Of a stretch of DNA of 64,000 bases, positions 44,406-51,655 are shown one piece after another. The notes beneath the pieces were generated by a model. That model made no database searches. It was not told where the DNA came from and worked only from the letters and a program-made list of their open reading frames with translations. Position 1 is the first letter of the stretch, and every line of letters starts with the position of its first letter. This DNA comes from JAMXLO01 sp963726125 (lineage in GTDB: Bacteria > Pseudomonadota > Alphaproteobacteria > Acetobacterales > Acetobacteraceae). The position numbers were made by a program, and so were the translations under genes. The stretch lies in contig CAVSBG010000013.1 of the NCBI GenBank assembly GCA_963726125.1, positions 248,001 through 312,000 on the forward strand. The letters are read 5' to 3'.

Positions 44406-44870
44406 TTACTGGTTTGGAACGCAGGGCATATCAGCCTGCGCCGCGGCGGTCTCCTGCACACCCTTGCTGGTGAACGAGTGGCCGCCTTCGCCCTCGGTCT
44501 GCTGCACACCCTTGCTGGTAAACGAGTGGCCGCCCTCGCCCTCGGTCTGCTGCACACCCTTGCTGGTGAACGAGTGGCCGCCTTCGCCCTCGGTCTGCTG
44601 CACACCCTTGCTGGTAAACGAGTGGCCGCCCTCGCCCTCGGTCTGCTGCACACCCTTGCTGGTGAACGAGTGGCCGCCCTCACCCTCGGTCTGCTGGACG
44701 CCACCACGATGGTATCCCGCCGGGCACCCGACGTATGACGTAGCAGCGGCCGCTTGGGAGCTCCGCGCCATGCTGCTGCTCGGACTTGCCACAAAAGCCA
44801 CCGCCACGAACGCCATGAGCGATGCCGAACCGGCAGTCCCGAGCCACTGCATTGGGTTTCGTTGCGTCAT
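44406..44870 (-). CDS. Secreted 16-residue tandem-repeat protein
   Basis: This is a 154-residue protein I do not recognise. The N-terminus (MTQRNPMQWLGTAGSASLMAF onwards, given in part) is a hydrophobic signal-like segment to about residue 40. A short unique part with YVGCPAGYHRGG follows, then five identical copies of GVQQTEGEGGHSFTSK, a sixth partial GVQET, and the C-terminus ADMPCVPNQ. Two cysteines flank the repeats. AGGAG lies 8 bases before ATG 44870. Glycine-, glutamate- and histidine-rich repeats could bind metal or be surface-exposed, but this is a guess. Confidence 0.65.
   Translation of the reverse strand: MTQRNPMQWLGTAGSASLMAFVAVAFVASPSSSMARSSQAAAATSYVGCPAGYHRGGVQQTEGEGGHSFTSKGVQQTEGEGGHSFTSKGVQQTEGEGGHSFTSKGVQQTEGEGGHSFTSKGVQQTEGEGGHSFTSKGVQETAAAQADMPCVPNQ
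44457..44696. repeat. Five 48-bp tandem repeats
   Basis: Five consecutive 48-bp units encode the 16-residue repeats. Marker bases alternate between units: TGAACGAG with CCTTCGCC (first, third) and TAAACGAG with CCCTCGCC (second, fourth). The fifth is TGAACGAG with CCCTCACC. This indicates duplication of a 96-bp two-unit block. Both strands are open through the repeats. Confidence 0.9.
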
Positions 44871-44889
44871 GCTTCTAGCTCCTACTGGT

Positions 44890-45114
44890 TTAGGTCCATG
44901 TGACCAGGGCCACGCTGCCGTGGTTCGCTGAGGCCGTGCATTGGTATGGATCAAGCATCTGCATCAATCCAACCATGTGCTCCGGCCGAAAATGATCATT
45001 TCTGGCCTCGAACGGCGGCGACCGGGTTGGTAGGATGAGCCAATCGAACAGCATCCGCAGCGCGGCGAGCTGCTGCATCTGCTTCACACCCGGCGCCCCC
45101 ACCACGAACGCCAC
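44890..45114 (-). pseudogene. Tyrosine recombinase (integrase) fragment
   Basis: The minus-strand frame contains GAPGVKQMQQLAALRMLFDW, which resembles the core-binding domain of tyrosine recombinases (APTVKQHLAAIRMLFDWL). The rest (ILPTRSPPFEARNDHF...) does not continue the family, and no catalytic domain is present. It is a truncated relic next to the insertion sequence. Confidence 0.45.
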
Positions 45115-45142
45115 AAAATAGACTGGCCGGAGAAATGTGTCA

Positions 45143-45164
45143 ACTTTGTAGATACATCATGTGG
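45143..45164. repeat. Left copy of 22-bp direct repeat flanking the insertion sequence
   Basis: Begins ACTTTGTAGATACATCA and ends GTGG. The same 22 bp with one mismatch occurs at 46716-46737. The pair brackets the insertion sequence and is probably its target-site duplication. Confidence 0.6.
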
Positions 45165-45240
45165 CTAGCTCGTGGTTTGTCCGGGTTTTGTAGCTCGTGA
45201 AGTGTCCGGTTTTGGTGAGGCTCCAGGATGGGGGTTTTGC

Positions 45241-46446
45241 ATGGAGCGGGCACGCATTCACGAGGGGATACGACGGATGCGTTTCAGGGATGTGCTTGGC
45301 CGGTCGGAACGGTTGGAGCTGAGCCAGATGGAGGCGGCGGAATTGCTGGGGATCAGCGAACGTACGTTCCGCCGCTGGCGGACCCGCCATCGCGAAGCGG
45401 AGGAAGCTGGTCTTGCGGATCGCCGACTGGCGCCGTCGCTGCGGCGTGCGCCGGTTGCCGAGATCGAGCGAATGCTGGGACTATATCGCGATCTGTATCG
45501 CGGCTTTACGGTGAAGCATTTCCACGAGCAGTTGGCCAAGCGGCACAACTACACACTGGGCTACACGGTGACCAAACTGCACCTGCACCGGACCGGCCTG
45601 GTGCAGCAGGCGACGCAGCGCTCGGCGCACCGCAAGAAGCGGCCGCGCCGGCCGATGGTGGGCATGATGCTGCATCAGGACGCTTCGACGCATGCCTGGC
45701 TGGCGGGGGATGCCGGCAAGCAAGATCTTGTTGTGACGATGGAGGACGCAACGAGCGAGATCTACTCGATCTTCCTGGTGGACGAGGAGGGCACGGCATC
45801 GAGCTTTCAGGGCATACGCGAGGTGGTGGTGCAGCACGGCCTGTTCTGCTCGCTTTATACGGACCGGGGCAGCCATTACTTCCTGACGCCGGAAGCTGGC
45901 GGCAAGGTGTCGAAGACGGTTCTGACGCAGGTCGGCCGTGCCCTGAAGCAACTCGGCATCGAGCATATCCCGGCCTATTCACCGCAAGCACGTGGCCGAT
46001 CGGAGCGGATGTTTGGCACCCTGCAGGACCGTCTGCCGAAGGAACTGAAGCTGGCCGGGATCGACACCGTCGAGGCAGCCAACCGCTGGCTCAGCGACAG
46101 CTACATGGCGGAGCACAACCAACGGTTCGCGATCAGCGCGGCGCAGGAGGGTTCGGCATTCGTGGCCGATACGATGGGGGCGTGGCGCGAGATCCTATGC
46201 ATTCAGGAGGATCGGACGGTGGGCAACGACAACACGGTGAAATGGGAGCGGCTGAGCCTGCAACTGCCTCCGAGCCGGTTGCGATCTCACTTTGTCAAGG
46301 CGACGGTGCGCGTGCACGCGTATCCGGATGGCCGGTTGGCAGTGTTTTGGGGACCACATCGGCTGGCCGACTACGATGCGCGCGGCAGCATCATCCAGCC
46401 GGAGCCCTGCACCGTTCCGAGCATCGCCTTCCAGCGTGCGAGCTGA
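45241..46446 (+). CDS. ISNCY (IS1202-type) transposase
   Basis: This is a 401-residue transposase. The N-terminal helix-turn-helix is RLELSQMEAAELLGISERTFRRW, seen here as LSQMEAAELLGISERTFRRW. A basic linker (HRKKRPRRPMVGMMLHQDAS) leads to a DDE/RNase H core with LHQDAS (first Asp), LYTDRGSHYF (second Asp) and ARGRSERMFGTLQDRLPKEL (Glu). The protein appears intact, and the start at 45241 matches the family MERARIHEG. It is the only gene of the element. Confidence 0.88.
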   Translation: MERARIHEGIRRMRFRDVLGRSERLELSQMEAAELLGISERTFRRWRTRHREAEEAGLADRRLAPSLRRAPVAEIERMLGLYRDLYRGFTVKHFHEQLAKRHNYTLGYTVTKLHLHRTGLVQQATQRSAHRKKRPRRPMVGMMLHQDASTHAWLAGDAGKQDLVVTMEDATSEIYSIFLVDEEGTASSFQGIREVVVQHGLFCSLYTDRGSHYFLTPEAGGKVSKTVLTQVGRALKQLGIEHIPAYSPQARGRSERMFGTLQDRLPKELKLAGIDTVEAANRWLSDSYMAEHNQRFAISAAQEGSAFVADTMGAWREILCIQEDRTVGNDNTVKWERLSLQLPPSRLRSHFVKATVRVHAYPDGRLAVFWGPHRLADYDARGSIIQPEPCTVPSIAFQRAS

Positions 46447-46455
46447 GGGGGCACC

Positions 46456-46534
46456 GCCTGTGGATTTGTGGGCAACCCCCCGGGTCGCTCACGGCGATGG
46501 TGCCTCGGACGGGGTTGCCCACAACTCCACAGGC
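46456..46534 (+). repeat. Long hairpin after the transposase gene
   Basis: 24-base arms (GCCTGTGGATTTGTGGGCAA onwards, and its complement at 46511-46534) differ at one position and enclose a 31-base loop. It lies inside the insertion sequence 10 bp after the transposase stop. It may be a terminator or part of the element's own regulation. Confidence 0.7.
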
Positions 46535-46715
46535 GCATCACCCGCAGAAGCAAGATGGATATTGCTTTATGCCCATGACGATACGACGCCTGCTTACGCC
46601 GCATGACACGCTTCCATACGGCAATCTGTGCGGGGGCTGCCATTCCCGGACAGAACAGGAACGAAGCGGTCAGATCACGAGCTACCAAAACCGGACACAT
46701 TGACTAGCTAGCGAC

Positions 46716-46737
46716 ACTTTGTAGATACATCAGGTGG
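46716..46737. repeat. Right copy of 22-bp direct repeat flanking the insertion sequence
   Basis: Matches 45143-45164 at 21 of 22 positions. It starts 4 bases after the outer inverted repeat of the element. The CoA-transferase gene ends 7 bases beyond it. Confidence 0.6.
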
Positions 46738-46743
46738 TACTGC

Positions 46744-47937
46744 TCACCCGACCCCAATCACCTTCCCCTCCACCAGCCCCTCGATCTCCGCGTCGCCGTA
46801 GCCCACCTCCCGCAGCACCTCCCTCGTGTGCTCCCCAAGCCGAGGCGCCAGCCGCCCCACACCCGCCGGACTCGCGGAAAACCGCGCCGGCGGACGCGCC
46901 TGCTGGATCTTCCCCTCCGTCGGATGCTCCAGCTCCTGGAACAAACCCACCGCCTTCAGATGCGGCTGGTCCATCACTTCTGAGAGCTTGGCAAACCCGG
47001 TGTGCGGCACGTCGATCCGCAGCAGCAGTTCCTCCCACTCCGCCGTGGTCCGGCTCGGCGCAATCTCGCGCATACGATCGTAGATACGGTCGATGTTGAG
47101 TGCGCGCGCCACCGGATCCCGCACCGAGAACTCCTCGATGCATTCCGGATGTCCCACGGCCTCGAAGAACGCGCACCAGTTGTCGCCGGAATAGGGCAGC
47201 ATGGTGAGCCAGCCATCCTTGGTGCGCACCGGCCGCCGCGCCTTCATGCGCTTATAGCCCGATGGCCCGACCGGCGGCACAAATGCCATGCCGCCGAACA
47301 TCTCGATGCTGTTGAAAGCCGCCAGTGTTTCCAGCATCGGCACCTCCACCATCTGACCCTCGCCGGTGCGTTCGCGGTGCAGCAGCGCGGCGGTCACCGC
47401 CGAAGTCAGCGCCATGCCACAGATCTTGTCGCCGATCAGGCTGGGGACGAAGGCGGGCTCCTCGTCGGTGCCCATGGCCGAAGCGAAACCGGAGGCCGCC
47501 TGGATGATCTCGTCGAACGCCGGCCGCGCGCGCCACGGGCCATCCTGGCCGAAACCCACGGCGCTCGCATAGACGATGCGTGGATTGAGCTCCTGGCAAA
47601 CTTCGTAACTGAAGCCCAGCCGGCCGAGCGCGGCTGGGCGAATGTTGCTGACCAGCGCATCGACCGTTGGGACCAGGCGGCGCAGCACCGCCTTGCCGTC
47701 GGGGTGCTTCAGGTCCAGCGCGATGCTGCGCTTGTTGCGGTTCACCGCCATGAACTGACCGCTCATGCCGCGGTTGCGGAACTGGCCGGAGGTGCGCCAG
47801 GTGTCGCCGGTCAGGCTCTCCACCTTGATGATCTCGGCACCCCAGTCGCCGAGGGTCTGTGTACCGAACGGGCCGAACAACACCGTGGTCAGGTCGAGGA
47901 TACGGAAGCCCTTCAGCGGCCCGGTCGGTTCGTTCAT
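46744..47937 (-). CDS. Family III CoA-transferase (CaiB/BaiF)
   Basis: This is a 397-residue formyl-CoA-transferase-type enzyme with LKGFRILDLTTVLFGPFGTQ, GDWGAEIIKVESLTGD, the conserved NRNKRSIALDLKHPDG, AFDEIIQAASGFASAMG and, later, RTGEGQMVEVPMLETL. The catalytic aspartate follows MNRNKR as usual (LDLKHPDG region). It transfers CoA between carboxylic acids. ATG 47937 starts the domain; the frame upstream is not conserved. Its stop lies 32 bp from the insertion sequence, which has not damaged it. Confidence 0.9.
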   Translation of the reverse strand: MNEPTGPLKGFRILDLTTVLFGPFGTQTLGDWGAEIIKVESLTGDTWRTSGQFRNRGMSGQFMAVNRNKRSIALDLKHPDGKAVLRRLVPTVDALVSNIRPAALGRLGFSYEVCQELNPRIVYASAVGFGQDGPWRARPAFDEIIQAASGFASAMGTDEEPAFVPSLIGDKICGMALTSAVTAALLHRERTGEGQMVEVPMLETLAAFNSIEMFGGMAFVPPVGPSGYKRMKARRPVRTKDGWLTMLPYSGDNWCAFFEAVGHPECIEEFSVRDPVARALNIDRIYDRMREIAPSRTTAEWEELLLRIDVPHTGFAKLSEVMDQPHLKAVGLFQELEHPTEGKIQQARPPARFSASPAGVGRLAPRLGEHTREVLREVGYGDAEIEGLVEGKVIGVG

Positions 47938-48066
47938 AGCGGTTCGGTCCTTCGTCGGTCGTGCGCCAGAATAGGAAGGACAATGGCGCATGGCGACCAC
48001 CGGCCAATCACACAGCAACGCATCCGAGGCTCGCAGAATCTGATGGGGAACGAGCCCCACCTCGGC

Positions 48067-48552
48067 TTAAAGCATTGCCAGCGGTCGCATGCCCATGGCA
48101 GTCGCGCCGACCCAGATGGCGAACACCAGCACGATCAGCGATTCAGCCAGAGAGCCAGTCTTGCACAGCGGCAGCGCGTAACGACGCCGCAGCGGCCATG
48201 CCAACCGCAATCCGCTCGACGTGAGGAAGTCAGCCGCAAGATGCGACAGATACCCAACGATGAGCGGATCCGCGATCCCTCGCCCCAGACCTTGCCGATG
48301 CAGCAAGAGCCCACAGGCAATCACAGCCAGGATCGAATGCGTAAAGCCGCGATGCCCGATCAAGCCCGCCAGTGGCCGCGAGACCACCCGGACCCGCCGC
48401 CCGACCCACGAGTGCGGGTGATCGATGTCCGGCAGCAGCGAACCTCCGATCGCCATCGCCAGAGGAACCACATCAAATTCCGGCAAGCCGAGATGCGGGG
48501 CAGCCCAAACCCATGCAGCGATGCCGACAACGACATGCGACCCCGCCATCAT
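48067..48552 (-). CDS. YdjM-type membrane-bound metal-dependent hydrolase
   Basis: This is a 161-residue membrane protein of the LexA-binding/YdjM family. It has the metal-motif segments GSHVVVGIAAW, GGSLLPDIDHPHSWVGRR, HRGFTHSILAVI and LIVGYLSHLAADFLTSSG, containing the conserved His and Asp set. Function is poorly known; a phospholipase-like or hydrolase role is suggested for the family. ATG 48552 is used; the frame extends further upstream without conservation. Confidence 0.85.
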   Translation of the reverse strand: MMAGSHVVVGIAAWVWAAPHLGLPEFDVVPLAMAIGGSLLPDIDHPHSWVGRRVRVVSRPLAGLIGHRGFTHSILAVIACGLLLHRQGLGRGIADPLIVGYLSHLAADFLTSSGLRLAWPLRRRYALPLCKTGSLAESLIVLVFAIWVGATAMGMRPLAML

Positions 48553-48702
48553 GACTGCTGGCACTCCGCCCCTCTCGCTGAGCGCACGTGGATAGAGCAC
48601 GTCCGCAAAACCGCGAAGCAATACCCGGTGTGAGAGGCTGCCACAGCATGTGACACCGACGCCACGTTGCGCGACAATCCCCAGGCAGCACGCGAGGCAT
48701 CC

Positions 48703-48987
48703 ATGCTCTTCCTGGCGATCAGCACCCCAAGGCCCGAGCCACCCACCAGCGTGGTCGCTGCGCGCCAGCGCTACTGGGAATGGATCGCCCCGTTGCAGGC
48801 CAGCGGCGAGGTCCGTTCCGTCTACGCAAGGGTCGGCCGCGGCGCGGTCGTGTTGTTCGACGTGCCCTCGAACGAGCAACTCCACCGGCGACTGAACGAA
48901 TGGCAGGACATCATCCCGGCCCACTTCGAGGTGCTGCCCCTGATCGACCCCGACGCAGCGCAACGCTATCTCCGCACCGCTGAATAA
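48703..48987 (+). CDS. Small muconolactone-isomerase-like/ferredoxin-fold protein
   Basis: This 94-residue protein (MLFLAISTPRPEPPTSVVAA, WEWIAPLQASGEVRSVYARV, GAVVLFDVPSNEQLHRRLNE, PAHFEVLPLIDP) has the beta-alpha-beta layout of muconolactone-isomerase-like dimeric proteins. The exact family and function are uncertain. Start 48703 is chosen because the fold begins there; an in-frame ATG lies 36 bases upstream. It is divergent from the YdjM-type gene. Confidence 0.6.
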   Translation: MLFLAISTPRPEPPTSVVAARQRYWEWIAPLQASGEVRSVYARVGRGAVVLFDVPSNEQLHRRLNEWQDIIPAHFEVLPLIDPDAAQRYLRTAE

Positions 48988-48993
48988 TCCGAA

Positions 48994-49073
48994 GGGGCAG
49001 CCGCCAGCCCCGAGGCGCTGGGGGGCGCAAGCACAACGTTGGGGCGCGTCGTGCGAGGGCTGGCGGCTGCCCC
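48994..49073. repeat. 17-bp inverted repeat
   Basis: GGGGCAGCCGCCAGCCC and its exact complement GGGCTGGCGGCTGCCCC are separated by 46 bases, starting 7 bp after the small gene's stop. It can form a strong stem. It could be a terminator or an intergenic repeat element. Confidence 0.65.
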
Positions 49074-49248
49074 CGATGTAGCGCCATGCGCGCGCCGATG
49101 CAGTGAACTGCTTCACTGGTAGCACCGATGCCGCCGCACGCTTCCGATGATCGCGCGCAACGGCTAGGCTGCGCTCACAGGCCGGTCAGGCCGTCCAGGA
49201 AATCGAAAGGCCCGGCAGGCCCATGCACAACCGCTCCACAGGAGCGCG

Positions 49249-50481
49249 ATGAGACGATCATCGCTGCTCGCGCCGTTCCAGGTGCGCAGTTTCCGGTTCC
49301 AGTATCCCGCGGACCTGCTGACCTCCTGGGGCACCGAGATGGAGACCCTCATCCTCGGCTGGTACATCCTCGTCGAGACCGGCTCGGTGCTGCTGCTCAC
49401 GCTGTTCGCCTCGCTGCAGTATTTCGGCACGCTCGTCGCGCCGGTGCTGGGCATGGCAGGCGACCGCGTCGGGCATCGCGCCGTGCTGTGCACGATGCGC
49501 GCATCCTACGCGGTGCTCGCGGTATTGCTGATGGTGCTGGCCTTCACCGGGCTGCTGCGTCCGCTGTACGTGTTCATCATCGCTGCGGTCGCTGGCCTGG
49601 TGCGCCCGGCCGACCTCGCCATGCGTGCCGCGCTGGTCGCCGAGACCATGCCACCGGATCGATTCATCAGCGCAATGGGCGCCTCGCGCACCACGTCCGA
49701 CTCCGCACGTATCGTCGGATCGCTCGCCGGCGCCGGCCTGTTCGCCACGGTCGGCCTGGCACACGCCTACATCGCGATCACCTGCTTCTACCTTATCGGC
49801 TTCATGCTGACGTTGGGTGTCGGCGCACCGCGGCAGTTCGTCTCAGTCGCCGCGCGCGCGTCGCTATGGCGCGATCTGCGTGAGGGCTGGAGCTACCTGT
49901 GGGACACGCCGTCCTCTCTGGCCGCGCTATGGCTGGCGTTCCTGGTCAACCTGACCGCGTTTCCGATGACCAGCGGCCTGCTGCCCTACGTCGCGCGCGA
50001 CCTCTACCACGTCGATCAGACCGGGCTCGGCACCCTGGTCGCGAGCTTCGCGTTCGGTTCCCTGTTGGGCTCCATCCTCATCAGCATCATCGGGCGCACG
50101 ATCCGCCCGGCCCGCATGATGATCGTCTTCGCGTTGGGCTGGTACGCAATGTTGCTGGTGTTCGTGCAGATGCGCGATCCCACCAGCGGCGGCCTGATGC
50201 TGATCCTCGCCGGCCTGTCGCAAAGCCTCAGCCTGGTGCCGATGTCGGCGATGCTGCTGCATGGCGCCGGCGCATTTCGCGGCCGGGTCATGGGCATGCG
50301 CATGCTGGCGATCTACGGACTGCCGGTTGGCCTGATGGCTGCGGGCAGCCTGATCGAGCGTATCGGCTTCGCCGCAACCGCGACACTGTACTGCATCGTT
50401 GGGATCGCATTCACCGGGGCGATAGCTGTCCATTGGCGCGCGGCGCTGTGGCCGCTGCACGCATCTGCCAATTCGCGGTGA
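49249..50481 (+). CDS. MFS transporter (EntS/MFS_3-like)
   Basis: This is a 410-residue inner-membrane transporter with about 12 hydrophobic segments. The MFS motif is GMAGDRVGHRAVLCTMRASY, and later segments such as ARIVGSLAGAGLF and GMRMLAIYGLPVGLMAAGSL match the macrolide/enterobactin-exporter subgroup. The substrate is unknown. The stop overlaps a tiny 29-codon frame by one base. Confidence 0.85.
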   Translation: MRRSSLLAPFQVRSFRFQYPADLLTSWGTEMETLILGWYILVETGSVLLLTLFASLQYFGTLVAPVLGMAGDRVGHRAVLCTMRASYAVLAVLLMVLAFTGLLRPLYVFIIAAVAGLVRPADLAMRAALVAETMPPDRFISAMGASRTTSDSARIVGSLAGAGLFATVGLAHAYIAITCFYLIGFMLTLGVGAPRQFVSVAARASLWRDLREGWSYLWDTPSSLAALWLAFLVNLTAFPMTSGLLPYVARDLYHVDQTGLGTLVASFAFGSLLGSILISIIGRTIRPARMMIVFALGWYAMLLVFVQMRDPTSGGLMLILAGLSQSLSLVPMSAMLLHGAGAFRGRVMGMRMLAIYGLPVGLMAAGSLIERIGFAATATLYCIVGIAFTGAIAVHWRAALWPLHASANSR

Positions 50482-50570
50482 TGTCTGTCCAGCCTGATCC
50501 GACTGCGCTACTCGATCTCCGCTTCGGGCCGGGCTGCCGCGATACCGGCTATTCGCGTAATTGGGGCTGA
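50481..50570 (+). other. 29-codon frame coupled to the MFS gene, likely truncated gene start
   Basis: ATG 50481 overlaps the MFS stop (TGATG), and the frame reads MSVQPDPTALLDLRFGPGCR then DTGYSRNWG before a stop at 50568. The coupling suggests a former second gene of an operon, cut off where the less GC-rich ModA/LysR segment begins. No homologue is recognised. Confidence 0.3.
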
Positions 50571-50661
50571 CCGAGGGACCACCTTTCGCATCGGAATTAT
50601 ACGTCGCGATGCTGACGCATATCCCCGTGCCCTCGACGCCAGCGGCTTCAAGCGACCATCG

Positions 50662-51498
50662 CTATTTCAAGGCGACGCCGTTTGCTGCGAATGTTTCCTG
50701 TGCCTTCGGCGATACCAAGAACTTGATAAAGCTCTCGGCCGTTCCGGCCTGCGGGGCACTCGTCATCAGCGCAGCGGTGTACGGGATCGAACTCTGGAGA
50801 TCTCCCGGCAAAGGCCCAAGAAGTTTTATGCCCGTCGTCGTCGCGATGAGCGGTATCGTACCCGCCGCAAAGTCGTTTCCTTTGCCCTTCAACACAGGCT
50901 TGAAGATGTCAAGCGGAGCCGTACGCACAATCCTGGGCTTGAGTGCTTCGGCTATACCCAGCCGCTCAAGAACCGCGGCAAAGGCCTGTCCTGATTTAAC
51001 ACTGTTGAAGACGATCAGGTCGGCACCAAGCAAAGTGTTCTTGAATTTCTCAATTGTCGATATGTCATACGCAGGACTGTCTATGCGGTTCCCAAGGCCA
51101 ACCCCAACGCGGCCGATCATCGGTCTGTCCCCAGCGCGCACTTTTCCCGAACTGGTAAGCTCCTCGACAAAATCCGGCTCGACAACAACAACGTCGGCAA
51201 CCTCGCCGTCCTCGATCCGTTTTTTTATTGCAGGCCCTGCGTTGCACGCCAAAGTCACCTGATTGTTCGTCTCGTGGCGAAAAAGGTCTGCAACCTTCGT
51301 CAAGGCTGGTTCCAAGGGGCTGTCGCACATAACTTTGATTGCGTCAGCATAACTCGTCCCGGCGAATAGCGAAAACATGCTCGCGAGGAAGATGCTCAGA
51401 CTGTAGCACCTAAGTTTTTTGCCAATCCCAACTACGATTGGCTTCAGCAAGTTTCCTTCCCGCCTGTCGCTCGGCCGGAATCTGGGTCGAGCGTTCAT
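50662..51498 (-). CDS. ModA-like substrate-binding protein (orphan)
   Basis: This is a 278-residue periplasmic binding protein of the molybdate/sulfate-type class. It has a signal region (CYSLSIFLASMFSLFAGTSY), then VMCDSPLEPALTKVADLF, VTLACNAGPAIKKRIEDGEV, ADVVVVEPDFVEEL and IVFNSVKSGQAFAAVLERLG, and the C-terminal EAFIKFLVSPKAQETF-like end. AGGAG lies 5 bases before ATG 51498. No modB or modC is adjacent. It is divergent from a LysR gene, which may control it. This segment is visibly less GC-rich than its neighbours. Confidence 0.8.
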   Translation of the reverse strand: MNARPRFRPSDRREGNLLKPIVVGIGKKLRCYSLSIFLASMFSLFAGTSYADAIKVMCDSPLEPALTKVADLFRHETNNQVTLACNAGPAIKKRIEDGEVADVVVVEPDFVEELTSSGKVRAGDRPMIGRVGVGLGNRIDSPAYDISTIEKFKNTLLGADLIVFNSVKSGQAFAAVLERLGIAEALKPRIVRTAPLDIFKPVLKGKGNDFAAGTIPLIATTTGIKLLGPLPGDLQSSIPYTAALMTSAPQAGTAESFIKFLVSPKAQETFAANGVALK

Positions 51499-51655
51499 CT
51501 GCGCTCCTGCGTTTGTGCGTCGTGAACGTATTTGTTCGAACTGACGCAATGTGACGGAGCACAGCTCCGAGCGAGGCGGCTTTGCCGCAAAAGCCCTCCG
51601 CGCGTCCAATACATAAAGGTTCTGCTTCTTCATGCTGAAATGGTATAAGGTCGGC

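Larger units (their letters stand above)
45164..46712 (+). mobile_element. IS1202/ISNCY-type insertion sequence
   Basis: This is a roughly 1.55-kb element with one transposase gene. Its inner terminal inverted repeats are at 45178-45200 (starts TGTCCGGGTTTTG) and 46675-46697 (ends AAAACCGGACA). An outer GCTAGCT/AGCTAGC pair lies at 45164-45170 and 46706-46712. It is flanked by a 22-bp direct repeat with one mismatch. Elements of the IS1202 group are known for long target duplications, which fits. Exact ends are approximate. Confidence 0.75.

Noticed and set aside
44457..44696. Direct repeats considered as a CRISPR array
   Set aside because: The 48-bp units are contiguous with no spacers and code in frame for a protein; no cas genes are nearby.
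47002..48633. 543-codon plus-strand open frame across the CoA-transferase and YdjM-type genes
   Set aside because: It spans two recognised minus-strand genes and their spacer and has no family features.
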